From contig CAVZLR010000004.1 of the NCBI GenBank assembly GCA_963776205.1, positions 248,001-312,000 of the forward strand: a stretch of DNA of 64,000 bases. The letters are read 5' to 3'. This document shows, one piece after another, positions 8,974 through 17,548 of this stretch. Source of the stretch: UBA4459 sp963776205. GTDB taxonomy: Bacteria; Bacteroidota; Bacteroidia; Bacteroidales; F082. Position 1 is the first letter of the stretch; the number at the start of each line of letters is the position of its first letter. The translations under genes were made by a program, and so were the position numbers. The notes below the pieces were generated by a model. It did not search any database and was not told the origin of the DNA. It saw only the letters and a list, made by a program, of their open reading frames with translations.

Positions 8974-9684
8974 CTAGACGATGGTTACATCTGTGTCTTT
9001 TATCAAGGGTCGTCCCATATACCGGCGTAACAGTTGCGCAACTGTCAGCATATCTTTTTCGCAATACTTCACAATTCTTTCCAAATCATGATCTTTCCAG
9101 TATACTTGCCAAACCATGCTGCCATCAATATCGCCTTTGGGTGTCGGGATTTTAAAAACGGATGCCAGCAATTCCAATGAGGTATAATGTTTGAAGTCGC
9201 CGAACTTCCACAGTTCCATGGTGTCAAGGTGGCGGATCTCCCATGGCTTTTTTCCTGCTATGTCCAGCATTTTAGGTAATTGAATACTATTGATTAGCAT
9301 CCTCCTGGCGATATATGGAAAATCAAATTCTTTACCGTTATGTGCACACAATAAATAACGATCCGAATAATAATGTTTATTTAATGTTTCGGCGAATTCT
9401 TCAAGTAAAATGCGTTCGTCATCACCGTAATACGATTTAATCCTGAATTCTTTACCATTTGAGAATCCACATGAGATACAGATAATCTTTCCGAATTCGG
9501 AGTATATGCCGGCACGTGCATATAATTCATCGGCTGTTGTATCAGGGGCATTTCTCATGATCAATTCAGCTTTCTTCTCCCAAAGTTTTTTATCCTCTTC
9601 TGTAAGAATTGTAAAATCAGAAACTGCTGGAACAGTTTCAATATCCAGAAACAATACATCTTCAAGTTTCAGGTCATTCAGCAT
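8974..9684 (-). CDS. DEDDy 3'-5' exonuclease (PolB-like RNase H fold)
   Basis: The 236-residue protein shows all three exonuclease motifs: L-F-L-D-I-E-T (D14, E16), H-N-G-K-E-F-D-F-P-Y-I (D121) and Y-C-E-K-D (Y207, D211). The tyrosine in motif III puts it in the DEDDy class. The fold matches the stand-alone '3'-5' exonuclease, PolB-like' family. It probably degrades single-stranded DNA or RNA ends. Its stop is 30 bp from the start of the Fe-S nuclease gene, so the two are probably expressed together. Confidence 0.85.
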   Translation of the reverse strand: MLNDLKLEDVLFLDIETVPAVSDFTILTEEDKKLWEKKAELIMRNAPDTTADELYARAGIYSEFGKIICISCGFSNGKEFRIKSYYGDDERILLEEFAETLNKHYYSDRYLLCAHNGKEFDFPYIARRMLINSIQLPKMLDIAGKKPWEIRHLDTMELWKFGDFKHYTSLELLASVFKIPTPKGDIDGSMVWQVYWKDHDLERIVKYCEKDMLTVAQLLRRYMGRPLIKDTDVTIV

Positions 9685-9755
9685 AACGGTAATATTTTTA
9701 TAAAGCAGAAAAATACAAAAAATTGAGTTATTTTGTATAGTGAAATTGGAATTTA

Positions 9756-11063
9756 ATGAAAAGTTGTGCTTTTGTTTTCGTTTTTTTTATCACCATTGTT
9801 TTGGGATCTATTTCATGCCAAAAAACGGAAAAGATATTAGAAGCAGACATTGAATTGATCAGTCCGGCAGAAAATTCATTTATATATCTTCCTGATACAC
9901 TTCAAATTGAGTTTAAGCTAGAAAGTGAAAACCCTGTTGAATCTATTGAAATTAGCATAGTGAACTCAAACTATATATCACTTTTTGGAATAAATACAGT
10001 TATTAACCCACAAATGGGAGAACAAATTAAAACAACAATGTTGTTAGATCCATTAAAAGATTTTGATGACGCTCCATACTTTATCCGAATCTCATCTAGA
10101 TTTCCAAACAATAAAAGCAATTCATATTTTCGTATCCAATTGGCAAATAAAACCTTGGCTTATAAAGGATTTTTTCTTTTTTACAGGCCTGAAATTCATC
10201 AAACAAAAATCGATTTTTTTGATCAAGACCTTAATGATACCGTATATTTCAGTTCTCCTGGAGAGTATTTGGACAGTGAGATCTCCAGTTTTTATAAAAG
10301 ATTGTATTTGCTGACGGAGATTCCTGCGAAACTTAAATCATTCTCGATTGATGAGCAGCAAGTAAAATGGGAGCAAGATCCGGGATTTCCACACCCTAAA
10401 TTTACCGAGATAATAATAAATGAAGATCGAATTTATGCTGGTATGGAAAGTGGTCAAATTGTTGGATATGGACAATTAAAGGGACAGCAGAAAGTAGTAA
10501 CTGAAACTCTGGCAGATTCATTTCCGGAGAAAATTCATTTACAGGAAGATTTTATTGTCAGCAATTATCTTTCCAGGATGAATGGGAAAAGAACCCTCAT
10601 TACATTTTACAAGGAAACAGGTATACAGAAACACAGGCACCCGATCGATTTTGAGGTTGTCTCATTTATAAAATCTGAAGATCCTGAGGAGGTTATGATT
10701 ATCGGAAATGAAAATCAAACAGGAATTATGTGCTTTTATAACTCAAAAGATAATTATTTTGAAGGTTACCATCAAATTGAAGAGGGTGAAATAACAGATG
10801 TTTGTGTTATGAATGATGGTATGCTGTTTTTATTAATTGGTAACAATATTTATTTGCATTATTACAAACAAAATGCAACAGCAGAACTTATTTCATTTCA
10901 ACAAGCACCTGAAAAAATATATTTTGAGCAACTTACAAAGCGAGTAGTGGTTCAATTTGAGATGGATTTATCATTTTTTCTTTATCCGGAGATGCTTGAA
11001 ATATCAAGTCTAAATTTTAGTGATCCGCTAAAAACTGTTCAATTCTATTATCAGTATGATTGA
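9756..11063 (+). CDS. Lipoprotein with Ig-like N-terminal domain and probable beta-propeller
   Basis: The 435-residue protein has a signal sequence with a lipobox-like L-G-S-I-S-C (Cys at about 21). The next ~100 residues (D-I-E-L-I-S-P-A-E-N, F-K-L-E-S) resemble a beta-sandwich of the kind that opens many Bacteroidota surface lipoproteins. The rest (about 125-435) is strand-rich, with short recurring D-R-I-Y-A-G-M-E-S-G-Q-type turns, consistent with a propeller, but I cannot define blades. It is the first gene of a plus-strand trio with the TonB-C-like protein and the PAP2 phosphatase. Function unknown. Confidence 0.6.
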   Translation: MKSCAFVFVFFITIVLGSISCQKTEKILEADIELISPAENSFIYLPDTLQIEFKLESENPVESIEISIVNSNYISLFGINTVINPQMGEQIKTTMLLDPLKDFDDAPYFIRISSRFPNNKSNSYFRIQLANKTLAYKGFFLFYRPEIHQTKIDFFDQDLNDTVYFSSPGEYLDSEISSFYKRLYLLTEIPAKLKSFSIDEQQVKWEQDPGFPHPKFTEIIINEDRIYAGMESGQIVGYGQLKGQQKVVTETLADSFPEKIHLQEDFIVSNYLSRMNGKRTLITFYKETGIQKHRHPIDFEVVSFIKSEDPEEVMIIGNENQTGIMCFYNSKDNYFEGYHQIEEGEITDVCVMNDGMLFLLIGNNIYLHYYKQNATAELISFQQAPEKIYFEQLTKRVVVQFEMDLSFFLYPEMLEISSLNFSDPLKTVQFYYQYD

Positions 11064-11108
11064 ACGATTTTGTTACCTTTACGACCTGTAATTTAAATAA
11101 AAAAATGT

Positions 11109-11729
11109 ATGTTAAAAAGAATCAGCTTATTGATATTGAGCTTTTTAATGATATCTGCTTTGCTACCTGCTCAGGTTACAAATAGTGTCAGTGAAAGCAG
11201 AAAGAAGAATATCATGGATTTATTGAATTATAGGTTTAAGGGTGGATATTATACTTTTGAGAAAATGTTTAATAATAACGTTTCATTTCCTGAAGAACTT
11301 TCTGGTAGTTGTATCATGGGGATTGTAATTGTTTCGTTTAAAGTAGATTGTAGCGGTGAGTTCACAGATTTTTCATTCAAGAATCCGTTACATCCGATTA
11401 TAAATAAAGAACTGAGTGAATTCTTTGATCTCACATTCGGACATTGGAATGAATGTAAGGATGATAAATATACGCAATTTGAAATACCTATTCAGTTTCG
11501 AATAAGAGGAGTGGCGACAAATACTACGGATGCTTTATTGATTCGTGAAGGAGAAAGCCCTGGTTATGTGTGCAATGGCGATGATTATTATTACAACAAA
11601 GCAACAAAGCAGCTTGAAAAGAAAAAAGGAAAGAAAGCCGTAGAATATATTGATATACTGATTAAGCGCGATCCATTCAACCCTGAGTATTACGATATGA
11701 AAAAAGAAGCTTTAAGCTATTTAAAATAA
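11109..11729 (+). CDS. Exported protein with TonB C-terminal-like domain
   Basis: The 206-residue protein has a signal peptide ending L-L-P-A-Q (about residue 22). Residues about 45-135 contain V-S-F-P-E-E-L and M-G-I-V-I-V-S-F-K-V-D-C-S-G-E-F-T-D-F-S-F. This resembles the 'YP-x2-A-x5-G-x-V-x-V-x-F-x-V-x2-D-G' core of TonB C-terminal domains seen in many Bacteroidota periplasmic proteins. There is no N-terminal membrane-energised segment or proline-rich linker, so it is unlikely to be a working TonB. The last 30 residues (A-V-E-Y-I-D-I-L-I-K-R-D-P-F-N-P) resemble one TPR. Two cysteines in the middle could pair. The next gene begins 12 bp downstream. Confidence 0.5.
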   Translation: MLKRISLLILSFLMISALLPAQVTNSVSESRKKNIMDLLNYRFKGGYYTFEKMFNNNVSFPEELSGSCIMGIVIVSFKVDCSGEFTDFSFKNPLHPIINKELSEFFDLTFGHWNECKDDKYTQFEIPIQFRIRGVATNTTDALLIREGESPGYVCNGDDYYYNKATKQLEKKKGKKAVEYIDILIKRDPFNPEYYDMKKEALSYLK

Positions 11730-11741
11730 TCATACCTGTTT

Positions 11742-12317
11742 ATGCTGGATTTTTTAAATCAAATGGATACAGAGCTTTTCCTGTTGCTGAACGGCTGGCA
11801 TAATCATTTTTTTGATGTGGTAATGGTGTATGTCAGTTCAAAACTATTCTGGTTACCATTTTATTTTTTTTTACTCTATCTTGTTATCAGAGAGTATAAA
11901 TGGAAAAGCCTGATTATATTGCTGTTCGTTGCCATGCTTATTACATTGACAGATCAATCATCTGTACAATTGTTCAAAAATGTTTTTCAGCGATTACGAC
12001 CCTGTCATAACCCTGATATTTCGGCCATGGTGCACACGGTTGAGTATTGTGGCGGGATGTATGGTTTTGTATCTTCACATGCCAGCAATTATTTTGGAAT
12101 AATTGTATTTATTAGTGGTTTGTTACACAAGAGATACAAATGGCTGACCTGGCTGCTGTTTTTCTGGGGATTGCTTATTATTTACAGCCGGATTTACCTG
12201 GGAGTCCATTATCCGGGAGATGTTATTGCAGGAACCATCCTGGGCTCAGTTATTGGCTTGATGATGTTGTGGTTATACCGGTTTGCCGATAAAAAATGGA
12301 TGCAACACTGGAATTAG
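11742..12317 (+). CDS. PAP2-family membrane phosphatase
   Basis: The 191-residue protein has about five hydrophobic segments. The three acid-phosphatase motifs are intact: K79-x6-R86-P87, S-S-H113 in the place of P-S-G-H, and S149-R150-x5-H156-x3-D160. Family members dephosphorylate undecaprenyl pyrophosphate, phosphatidate or lipid A at the membrane. The sequence does not tell which, although a role in recycling undecaprenyl carrier would be usual in Bacteroidota. It ends 10 bp from the convergent SAM hydrolase gene with no terminator visible between them. Confidence 0.9.
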   Translation: MLDFLNQMDTELFLLLNGWHNHFFDVVMVYVSSKLFWLPFYFFLLYLVIREYKWKSLIILLFVAMLITLTDQSSVQLFKNVFQRLRPCHNPDISAMVHTVEYCGGMYGFVSSHASNYFGIIVFISGLLHKRYKWLTWLLFFWGLLIIYSRIYLGVHYPGDVIAGTILGSVIGLMMLWLYRFADKKWMQHWN

Positions 12318-12327
12318 TGCAATTGAT

Positions 12328-13101
12328 TTAATCAATATTCACAAAAACGGTATGGTTCCATCCAATGCCAAGTAAGGACGATGCATTTCCTTGGTTAATA
12401 GCTATTTCAAGCATGTTATTACTGCCAAATAATGCTACAATTTCACCTGGCCGCACATCGCCGTAAGAATCGCTGATTTTACTCACTGAATCAGAACGGA
12501 AAGAAATGGAAAACGTTTTATTTCCGACCACTTTTTTGAATAAGGATTTCGGGATATTAGTAATCAGGTTCTCATATGAATCAATATGAACCACGACACC
12601 CCTGATATAATTAGGATCGACAATAGGCTCAAACAGCAATTTTTTCTTGAGTTCTTTTTTAGGACTTCCCAGTTTCTCCATCGGGTTACCTTTCAACAGA
12701 TGAATCGCTGCTTTTACAAACCTGTCCCGGCTCGAAAAAGTAAAGTTTTCCGTCTCCTGCGTAATCTCAAGTTCCACCATTTGCTCCGGTTCTCCATCAA
12801 ATATCAGCGAAAAAATGCCCTCATCAGTTCCAATAAAAAAATGATTGTCGTAATACGCCACTGTATGCGGATGATTGATGGATTCTTCTGTATTTATACC
12901 CATGAGGTGAATTGTACCTTCCGGGAAGTTCTTATAGGCATTTTTTAAAATGTAGGCTGCTTCATTTGAATTGAATGGTTCAATATTGTGGGTAATATCA
13001 ACAATTCGGGTTTCGGGCAACTGGGAAAGTATCATTCCTTTTACAGCAGCCGTGTAATAATCACTGTTTCCCCAATCGCTAATCAATGTAATAATTCCCA
13101 T
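12328..13101 (-). CDS. S-adenosyl-L-methionine hydrolase (DUF62, SAM hydroxide adenosyltransferase)
   Basis: The 257-residue protein begins I-T-L-I-S-D-W-G-N-S-D-Y-Y and has I-V-D-I-T-H-N-I-E-P-F, N-E-A-A-Y-I-L, and S-R-D-R-F-V-K-A-A-I-H-L, all hallmarks of the SAM chlorinase/fluorinase/hydroxide adenosyltransferase family. Non-halogenase members cleave SAM to adenosine and methionine using water. The family's Asp/Arg/His set appears present. The C-terminal beta domain (V-V-V-H-I-D-S-Y-E-N-L-I-T-N) is also conserved. The physiological role is uncertain. It diverges from phoH with 137 bp between start codons. Confidence 0.88.
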   Translation of the reverse strand: MGIITLISDWGNSDYYTAAVKGMILSQLPETRIVDITHNIEPFNSNEAAYILKNAYKNFPEGTIHLMGINTEESINHPHTVAYYDNHFFIGTDEGIFSLIFDGEPEQMVELEITQETENFTFSSRDRFVKAAIHLLKGNPMEKLGSPKKELKKKLLFEPIVDPNYIRGVVVHIDSYENLITNIPKSLFKKVVGNKTFSISFRSDSVSKISDSYGDVRPGEIVALFGSNNMLEIAINQGNASSLLGIGWNHTVFVNID

Positions 13102-13150
13102 ACTAAAGTCTTGCCGGATGTCGCTGTTTCTGTTATCTGATATTCAAGAT

Positions 13151-13158
13151 CAAAATTA
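13151..13158 (-). promoter_or_regulatory. Candidate -7 box for the SAM hydrolase gene
   Basis: The reverse strand reads TAATTTTG, matching TAnnTTTG, about 50 bp upstream of the ATG at 13101. The -33 box is not obvious. Confidence 0.3.
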
Positions 13159-13238
13159 TAAATTTTTGAACCTGTAGAAGGTGTTATTTTTAATATTTTT
13201 GACGGTAACTAAAATTACGACTGGTTTTAAAAAACACA

Positions 13239-14183
13239 ATGAGCGAAAGTATACTGCAACTTGATATAGGAAGCCCTCTGGATATCTACGGTCCAGGTGA
13301 TAAGTACCTGAATGAGATCAAGGAATTTTTTCCGACTTTGAAGATCATTGCCAGGGGAGAATTGATCAAACTGATCGGTGACGAAGCCCAGATTAGGGAT
13401 TTTGAAAAACGATTTGACCTTTTACTAACCCACTACGATAAATTTGGTAAGATCAATGAGGATGTGGTCCGGCAGGTGATGGGTGTAGATGAGCCTAACA
13501 ATCATGTGGCAGCAAAAGGCGATGATGTGCTGGTATATGGACGGCACGGCAAATTAATAAAAGCCCTAACACCCAACCAGAAAAGAATGGTGAGCAGTTC
13601 TGAAGAAAACGACCTGATTTTTGCTATTGGCCCGGCAGGTACCGGAAAAACATATACGGCTGTTGCTTTGGCCATCAGGGCATTAAAAAGCAAACAGGTA
13701 AAAAGGATCATTTTAACACGTCCTGCTATCGAAGCAGGTGAAAGCCTTGGCTTTCTTCCAGGCGATATGAAAGAAAAACTCGATCCTTACTTGCAGCCAT
13801 TATATGATGCACTCAGGGATATGCTACCTACTCAAAAATTCCTTTCCTACCTGGAAGATGAAACCATTGAAATAGCGCCCCTGGCTTTTATGAGGGGCCG
13901 GACCCTAAGCAACGCTTTCGCCATCCTCGACGAAGCCCAAAACGCATCAGAAAGCCAGTTGAAAATGTTCCTGACAAGGATGGGTAAATCTTCAAAATTT
14001 ATCGTTACGGGGGATGTTACTCAAATTGACCTGCCAAGGAAAAAATTATCAGGATTGCTCCAGGCCCCGGAATTATTGAAAGGCATTAAGGGCATCGATT
14101 TCATTCATCTCGATGGGAGGGATGTGGTACGGCATAAACTGGTTACCAGTATAATTCAGGCATACGAAAGAGAAAACCTCTAA
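13239..14183 (+). CDS. phoH: PhoH-family ATPase
   Basis: The 314-residue protein has a variable N-terminal KH-like domain (about 1-105) and then the PhoH P-loop domain. Walker A is G-P-A-G-T-G-K-T (131-138), Walker B is A-I-L-D-E-A-Q-N (228-235), followed by T-R-M-G and G-D-V-T-Q-I-D-L-P. I-L-T-R-P-A-I-E-A-G-E-S-L-G-F-L-P-G-D is diagnostic. PhoH proteins are nucleotide-dependent and are linked to RNA metabolism and ribosome maturation (often near ybeY); ybeY is not in this window. Length and start are normal. Confidence 0.93.
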   Translation: MSESILQLDIGSPLDIYGPGDKYLNEIKEFFPTLKIIARGELIKLIGDEAQIRDFEKRFDLLLTHYDKFGKINEDVVRQVMGVDEPNNHVAAKGDDVLVYGRHGKLIKALTPNQKRMVSSSEENDLIFAIGPAGTGKTYTAVALAIRALKSKQVKRIILTRPAIEAGESLGFLPGDMKEKLDPYLQPLYDALRDMLPTQKFLSYLEDETIEIAPLAFMRGRTLSNAFAILDEAQNASESQLKMFLTRMGKSSKFIVTGDVTQIDLPRKKLSGLLQAPELLKGIKGIDFIHLDGRDVVRHKLVTSIIQAYERENL

Positions 14184-14248
14184 AAGGATAAAAAGCAAGA
14201 TTGATTTCCGGTATCCAGAACTTTATACCATGGTTGATCTTTCTCAAA

Positions 14249-15214
14249 CTAAACATCCATTGCAATATAAAATGCAATAAGTTTTTCTTTGCGGTTATAA
14301 AACTGGTTGCTCCAACTTCTCCCGTTGTAATAATTAAATCCAATCCTCGCTCGTCTTTTATTCCTGGGTTGAGGAAAGATATACCCAGCAGCAATTGAGA
14401 TATTCGGTGAATAAGCATTCAATTGATAAGTGCTTACATTTAGCGCAGTAAAAACGCCTCCGAAATACTCCTTTGGAAAATAATATTCTGCCTCTAATCC
14501 ACCCTGGAAATTAAACCAGGCTGTTTTGTGCGGTTTGTTCTGCCGGGTTCCCATAAAATCTCCTCCCGGAAAGAAGAAGCCTAAGTCGCCATAAACCTGC
14601 AAGATGTCCCATTTTTGGTCTTTCAGGAAATACAAGGGTCTCACAGCAGCCGAAAGAATAAAATCATCCCTCACTGGAAGTTGAGTTACAAGGGGATCGA
14701 AATCTACAGGGGAATCAACATCACTGAAAAAGAATTCATCACCAACATGGGTGCAGATATGATGTTTCGAAAAACGTAAACTTAGCCACTCGGTTGGTTT
14801 TCCTGCAATGGCAAAATAATATATTCCATCCACTCCTATTACATCATTATTGCCTTTGCGCATAAAAACCGGTATTGTAACTCCAAAGTCTAACTCTATC
14901 CCAATCTTTGGATTGCTTTTGGGTGAAAACTTCAATAAAGAGACACGAACGCCCGGGTTGATAACTAGCTTACCCAGATATCCATTTCCATCGTTGATCG
15001 GGTCTTGGTAATCAAAATCGCTGTAAAGAATGATTTGAGATGAAGCTTCGAACCGTATTCCCAAAGGATCAGCCAGGTAGGTAGGGTAGTAGTTGTTGAG
15101 ACCGATTATTTTTAGCTGCCAGTTTTTTATAGGGATGCCGGAGAAAGTACTATCTTGCGCCGATGCTGACCCAAGAGTAGAAAGTATTATGATGAATAAT
15201 AATGTCTTTTTCAT
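14249..15214 (-). CDS. DUF1207-like outer-membrane beta-barrel protein
   Basis: Starting at the ATG at 15214 the protein is 321 residues with a clean signal peptide (M-K-K-T-L-L-F-I-I-I-L-S-T-L-G-S-A-S-A-Q). The mature part contains Y-Y-P-T-Y-L-A-D-P and W-L-S-L-R-F-S-K-H-H-I-C-T-H-V-G-D-E-F, which match the 'YPTYLADP' and 'HxSSHxGDE' motifs of DUF1207. Alternating strands follow, ending in an aromatic-rich barrel terminus (I-A-F-Y-I-A-M-D-V). The open frame runs 97 codons further upstream into the kelch gene, but the internal signal peptide fixes the start. It lies 4 bp after the kelch lipoprotein stop, so the pair is an operon. Function unknown. Confidence 0.72.
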   Translation of the reverse strand: MKKTLLFIIILSTLGSASAQDSTFSGIPIKNWQLKIIGLNNYYPTYLADPLGIRFEASSQIILYSDFDYQDPINDGNGYLGKLVINPGVRVSLLKFSPKSNPKIGIELDFGVTIPVFMRKGNNDVIGVDGIYYFAIAGKPTEWLSLRFSKHHICTHVGDEFFFSDVDSPVDFDPLVTQLPVRDDFILSAAVRPLYFLKDQKWDILQVYGDLGFFFPGGDFMGTRQNKPHKTAWFNFQGGLEAEYYFPKEYFGGVFTALNVSTYQLNAYSPNISIAAGYIFPQPRNKRRARIGFNYYNGRSWSNQFYNRKEKLIAFYIAMDV

Positions 15215-15218
15215 TTTC

Positions 15219-16382
15219 TTAAAGTTTTGCTGTCCATACATCATTTGCTTGCCCGTTGGAATTGGTAAATCCACCCAGTATCCAGATTTTATCCCTGAAA
15301 ACCACAACGGAATAACTATGTCGTGCATCAATGGCTGTGCCTTCAGAATCCACATTCCAGTCACCATAATCATTGTATGTCCAGATGGGGTATTGATTGG
15401 AATTGGTAAAAGTATAATGGACATTAGATGTAGTTTTTCCGGGCAAAACCCACAATTTTCCTTCGTAAAAAACCATTTCATGAGCTGCACGCCAGTAATA
15501 ACCACCAGGTATCAGGTCTTCATTAATTTCTGCTGTCCAGTTTATGCCATCTTCTGTGCTCCAGAGGTATTGCCAGTTGGGTAGGGGGTGTTCCTCATTA
15601 TTTTCAGATTCGAAAACCACTCCATGCATGCCACCATGAACAAATATTTTTCCTTCCGGATTTACTGCTACGGCATGCTCAGATCGAATACCATAGTCAT
15701 TGTTCATCACCCTTTCCCAGTTGATGCCATCAACACTTCGCCAAACATCGTTATAATAATCCATGCCATAGGTGCTTGAACCACTCTCTGCCATACTTTG
15801 CCCTCCCATCAGGTATAGGTATTCTGTTCCATCCCTATTCACATTAACAATCTTATGATGCATACGGGGTGCCCAGTCGGAGTTACTCTCTGTTGGTTGA
15901 CTTGTCTCTTTAACAATTTCCCAGTTTTTTCCGTCAGTGGTTTTCCAAACATCATTATTGTATTGGCGATACCCGGTTTCCTCATTTACCGAAAAGCCTC
16001 CAATTAGCATTAGGACCTTATTATCGCCTTCGCCAAGAACTGCGAGTTCATGACCTCTTCTTCCAAGCCAGGGGGCATCTTCGAGAACCATATCCCAATT
16101 TTTCCCATCCGAAGAACACCATACATCCTCAAAATATGTATCGCCGTTCATCACTCCAGGGTTATAACCTCCCATCACCCAAATTTTATCGTTAAATACC
16201 ACTGCATCATGATCGTACCGTTTTGACCAATCTGCTTTTTTTGTAATTCTTTCCCATGTAAGTTCCCCGTCGTATTCTTGCAAGGCATACTCATCAATAC
16301 TTATGCGCTCACAGGAAGTGATTAAAAAAATGACGATTATCGATAATAAGAATTTTAACTCGTTAAAATATTGATATTTCAT
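15219..16382 (-). CDS. Kelch-repeat lipoprotein
   Basis: The ATG at 16382 gives a 387-residue protein whose signal peptide ends F-L-I-T-S-C (lipobox). The rest consists of about six kelch blades, seen as repeated R-x-D-H-D-A-V-V-F-N-D-K-I-W-V-M-G-G-type strands, each followed by N-D-V-W-x-S-x-D-G-x-N-W-E. The recurring 'S/T-D-G-x-N-W' turn resembles BNR/sialidase-type Asp-box loops embedded in the kelch propeller. Surface-anchored binding is likely; no catalytic residues are apparent. Nine upstream codons are in frame but would precede the signal peptide. The DUF1207-like barrel follows after 4 bp and may be its partner. Confidence 0.8.
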   Translation of the reverse strand: MKYQYFNELKFLLSIIVIFLITSCERISIDEYALQEYDGELTWERITKKADWSKRYDHDAVVFNDKIWVMGGYNPGVMNGDTYFEDVWCSSDGKNWDMVLEDAPWLGRRGHELAVLGEGDNKVLMLIGGFSVNEETGYRQYNNDVWKTTDGKNWEIVKETSQPTESNSDWAPRMHHKIVNVNRDGTEYLYLMGGQSMAESGSSTYGMDYYNDVWRSVDGINWERVMNNDYGIRSEHAVAVNPEGKIFVHGGMHGVVFESENNEEHPLPNWQYLWSTEDGINWTAEINEDLIPGGYYWRAAHEMVFYEGKLWVLPGKTTSNVHYTFTNSNQYPIWTYNDYGDWNVDSEGTAIDARHSYSVVVFRDKIWILGGFTNSNGQANDVWTAKL

Positions 16383-16549
16383 TTCTAAATGTATTTCATT
16401 AATTAACACAAAGGTCGTCTTTTACAAAACGACATTCTAGATGGACATAAGGAAATATTCATAGTTGTTTGTTCATTAATTTTCTCTTAGATTTCAGACT
16501 ATTAAGTAAAAGTATTCGGGAGTACGCTATACAACAAAAATTAAAATAT

Positions 16550-16557
16550 TAAATTTG
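16550..16557 (+). promoter_or_regulatory. Candidate -7 box for purC
   Basis: TAAATTTG matches TAnnTTTG and lies 43 bp upstream of the purC ATG. No clear -33 TTG box is at the right distance. The rest of the 16383-16600 gap holds nothing else that I can identify. Confidence 0.35.
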
Positions 16558-16600
16558 CAGAATTAATTCATTCTCCAGCATTTTATCAATATTCACAACT

Positions 16601-17548
16601 ATGAACGAAGCAATTATTAGAACTGATTTTGAATTTCAGGGACAAAAGGATGTATACCACGGTAAAGTAAGAGATGTTTACAATATAAACGATAAATTGC
16701 TGGTGATGGTAGCATCCGACCGCATTTCCGCTTTTGATATCGTGCTGCCAAGGGCAATCCCATACAAAGGTCAGGTATTGAACCAGATCGCCTCTAAATT
16801 TCTGGATGCTACAGCAGATATTGTCCCCAATTGGAAAGTAGCCAGTCCTGACCCGATGGTTACTATTGGCACTTATTGTAACCCGTTTCCCGTTGAAATG
16901 ATTATCCGTGGTTTTCTTACAGGTAGTTCGTGGCGTACTTATAAATCAGGTGCACGAGCTATTTGTGGAGTTCCTGTGCCTGATGGTTTGAAAGAACATC
17001 AGCGCTTTCCGGAACCTATTGTTACACCTACTACTAAAGCAGTTGAAGGACATGATGAAGATATTTCAGAAGAAGAAATCATCAAACAGGGACTTGTTTC
17101 AGCAGATGATTATGCCAAGCTGAAAGATTTTACCATCCGCTTATTTAAAAGAGGAAGTGAAATTGCTGCCGAAAAAGGACTGATACTGGTGGATACCAAG
17201 TATGAATTCGGGAAAGTAGGTAATCAAATTTATTTGATCGATGAAATTCATACGCCTGATTCGTCGCGTTATTTTTACGCCGACAAATATGAAGAACGAT
17301 TTGCCAAAGGAGAACCACAAAAGCAATTATCCAAGGAATTTGTGCGCGAATGGCTCATGGAAAATGGTTTTCAGGGTAAGGACGGACAGCAGGTTCCGGA
17401 AATGACAGATGAATTTGTGAACAGTGTATCAGAAAGGTATATTGAGCTTTATGAGAAGGTAACAGGGGAGAAATTTAACAGGGTGCCTACAGAAGGTGTG
17501 CTGGATCGTATTGAAAATAACGTCAACGATTTTTTAAGGAAATGCTAA
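16601..17548 (+). CDS. purC: Phosphoribosylaminoimidazole-succinocarboxamide synthase
   Basis: PurC (SAICAR synthase) joins CAIR and aspartate using ATP in purine synthesis. The protein has Y-H-G-K-V-R-D-V-Y, the A-S-D-R-I-S-A-F-D-I-V-L motif, E-M-I-I-R-G-F-L-T-G-S-S-W, and L-I-L-V-D-T-K-Y-E-F-G near residue 200, followed by D-E-I-H-T-P-D-S-S-R-Y. At 315 residues it is the longer form usual in Bacteroidota. Its stop overlaps the convergent SirB1-like gene by 4 bp. Confidence 0.96.
   Translation: MNEAIIRTDFEFQGQKDVYHGKVRDVYNINDKLLVMVASDRISAFDIVLPRAIPYKGQVLNQIASKFLDATADIVPNWKVASPDPMVTIGTYCNPFPVEMIIRGFLTGSSWRTYKSGARAICGVPVPDGLKEHQRFPEPIVTPTTKAVEGHDEDISEEEIIKQGLVSADDYAKLKDFTIRLFKRGSEIAAEKGLILVDTKYEFGKVGNQIYLIDEIHTPDSSRYFYADKYEERFAKGEPQKQLSKEFVREWLMENGFQGKDGQQVPEMTDEFVNSVSERYIELYEKVTGEKFNRVPTEGVLDRIENNVNDFLRKC

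Noticed and set aside
8173..9684. Type I/II CRISPR-Cas locus based on the Cas4-like nuclease
   Set aside because: No repeats, Cas1, Cas2 or effector genes are nearby.
15215..15505. N-terminal extension of the DUF1207-like barrel into the kelch gene
   Set aside because: A textbook signal peptide begins at the ATG at 15214, and the extension is the kelch gene read in another frame.
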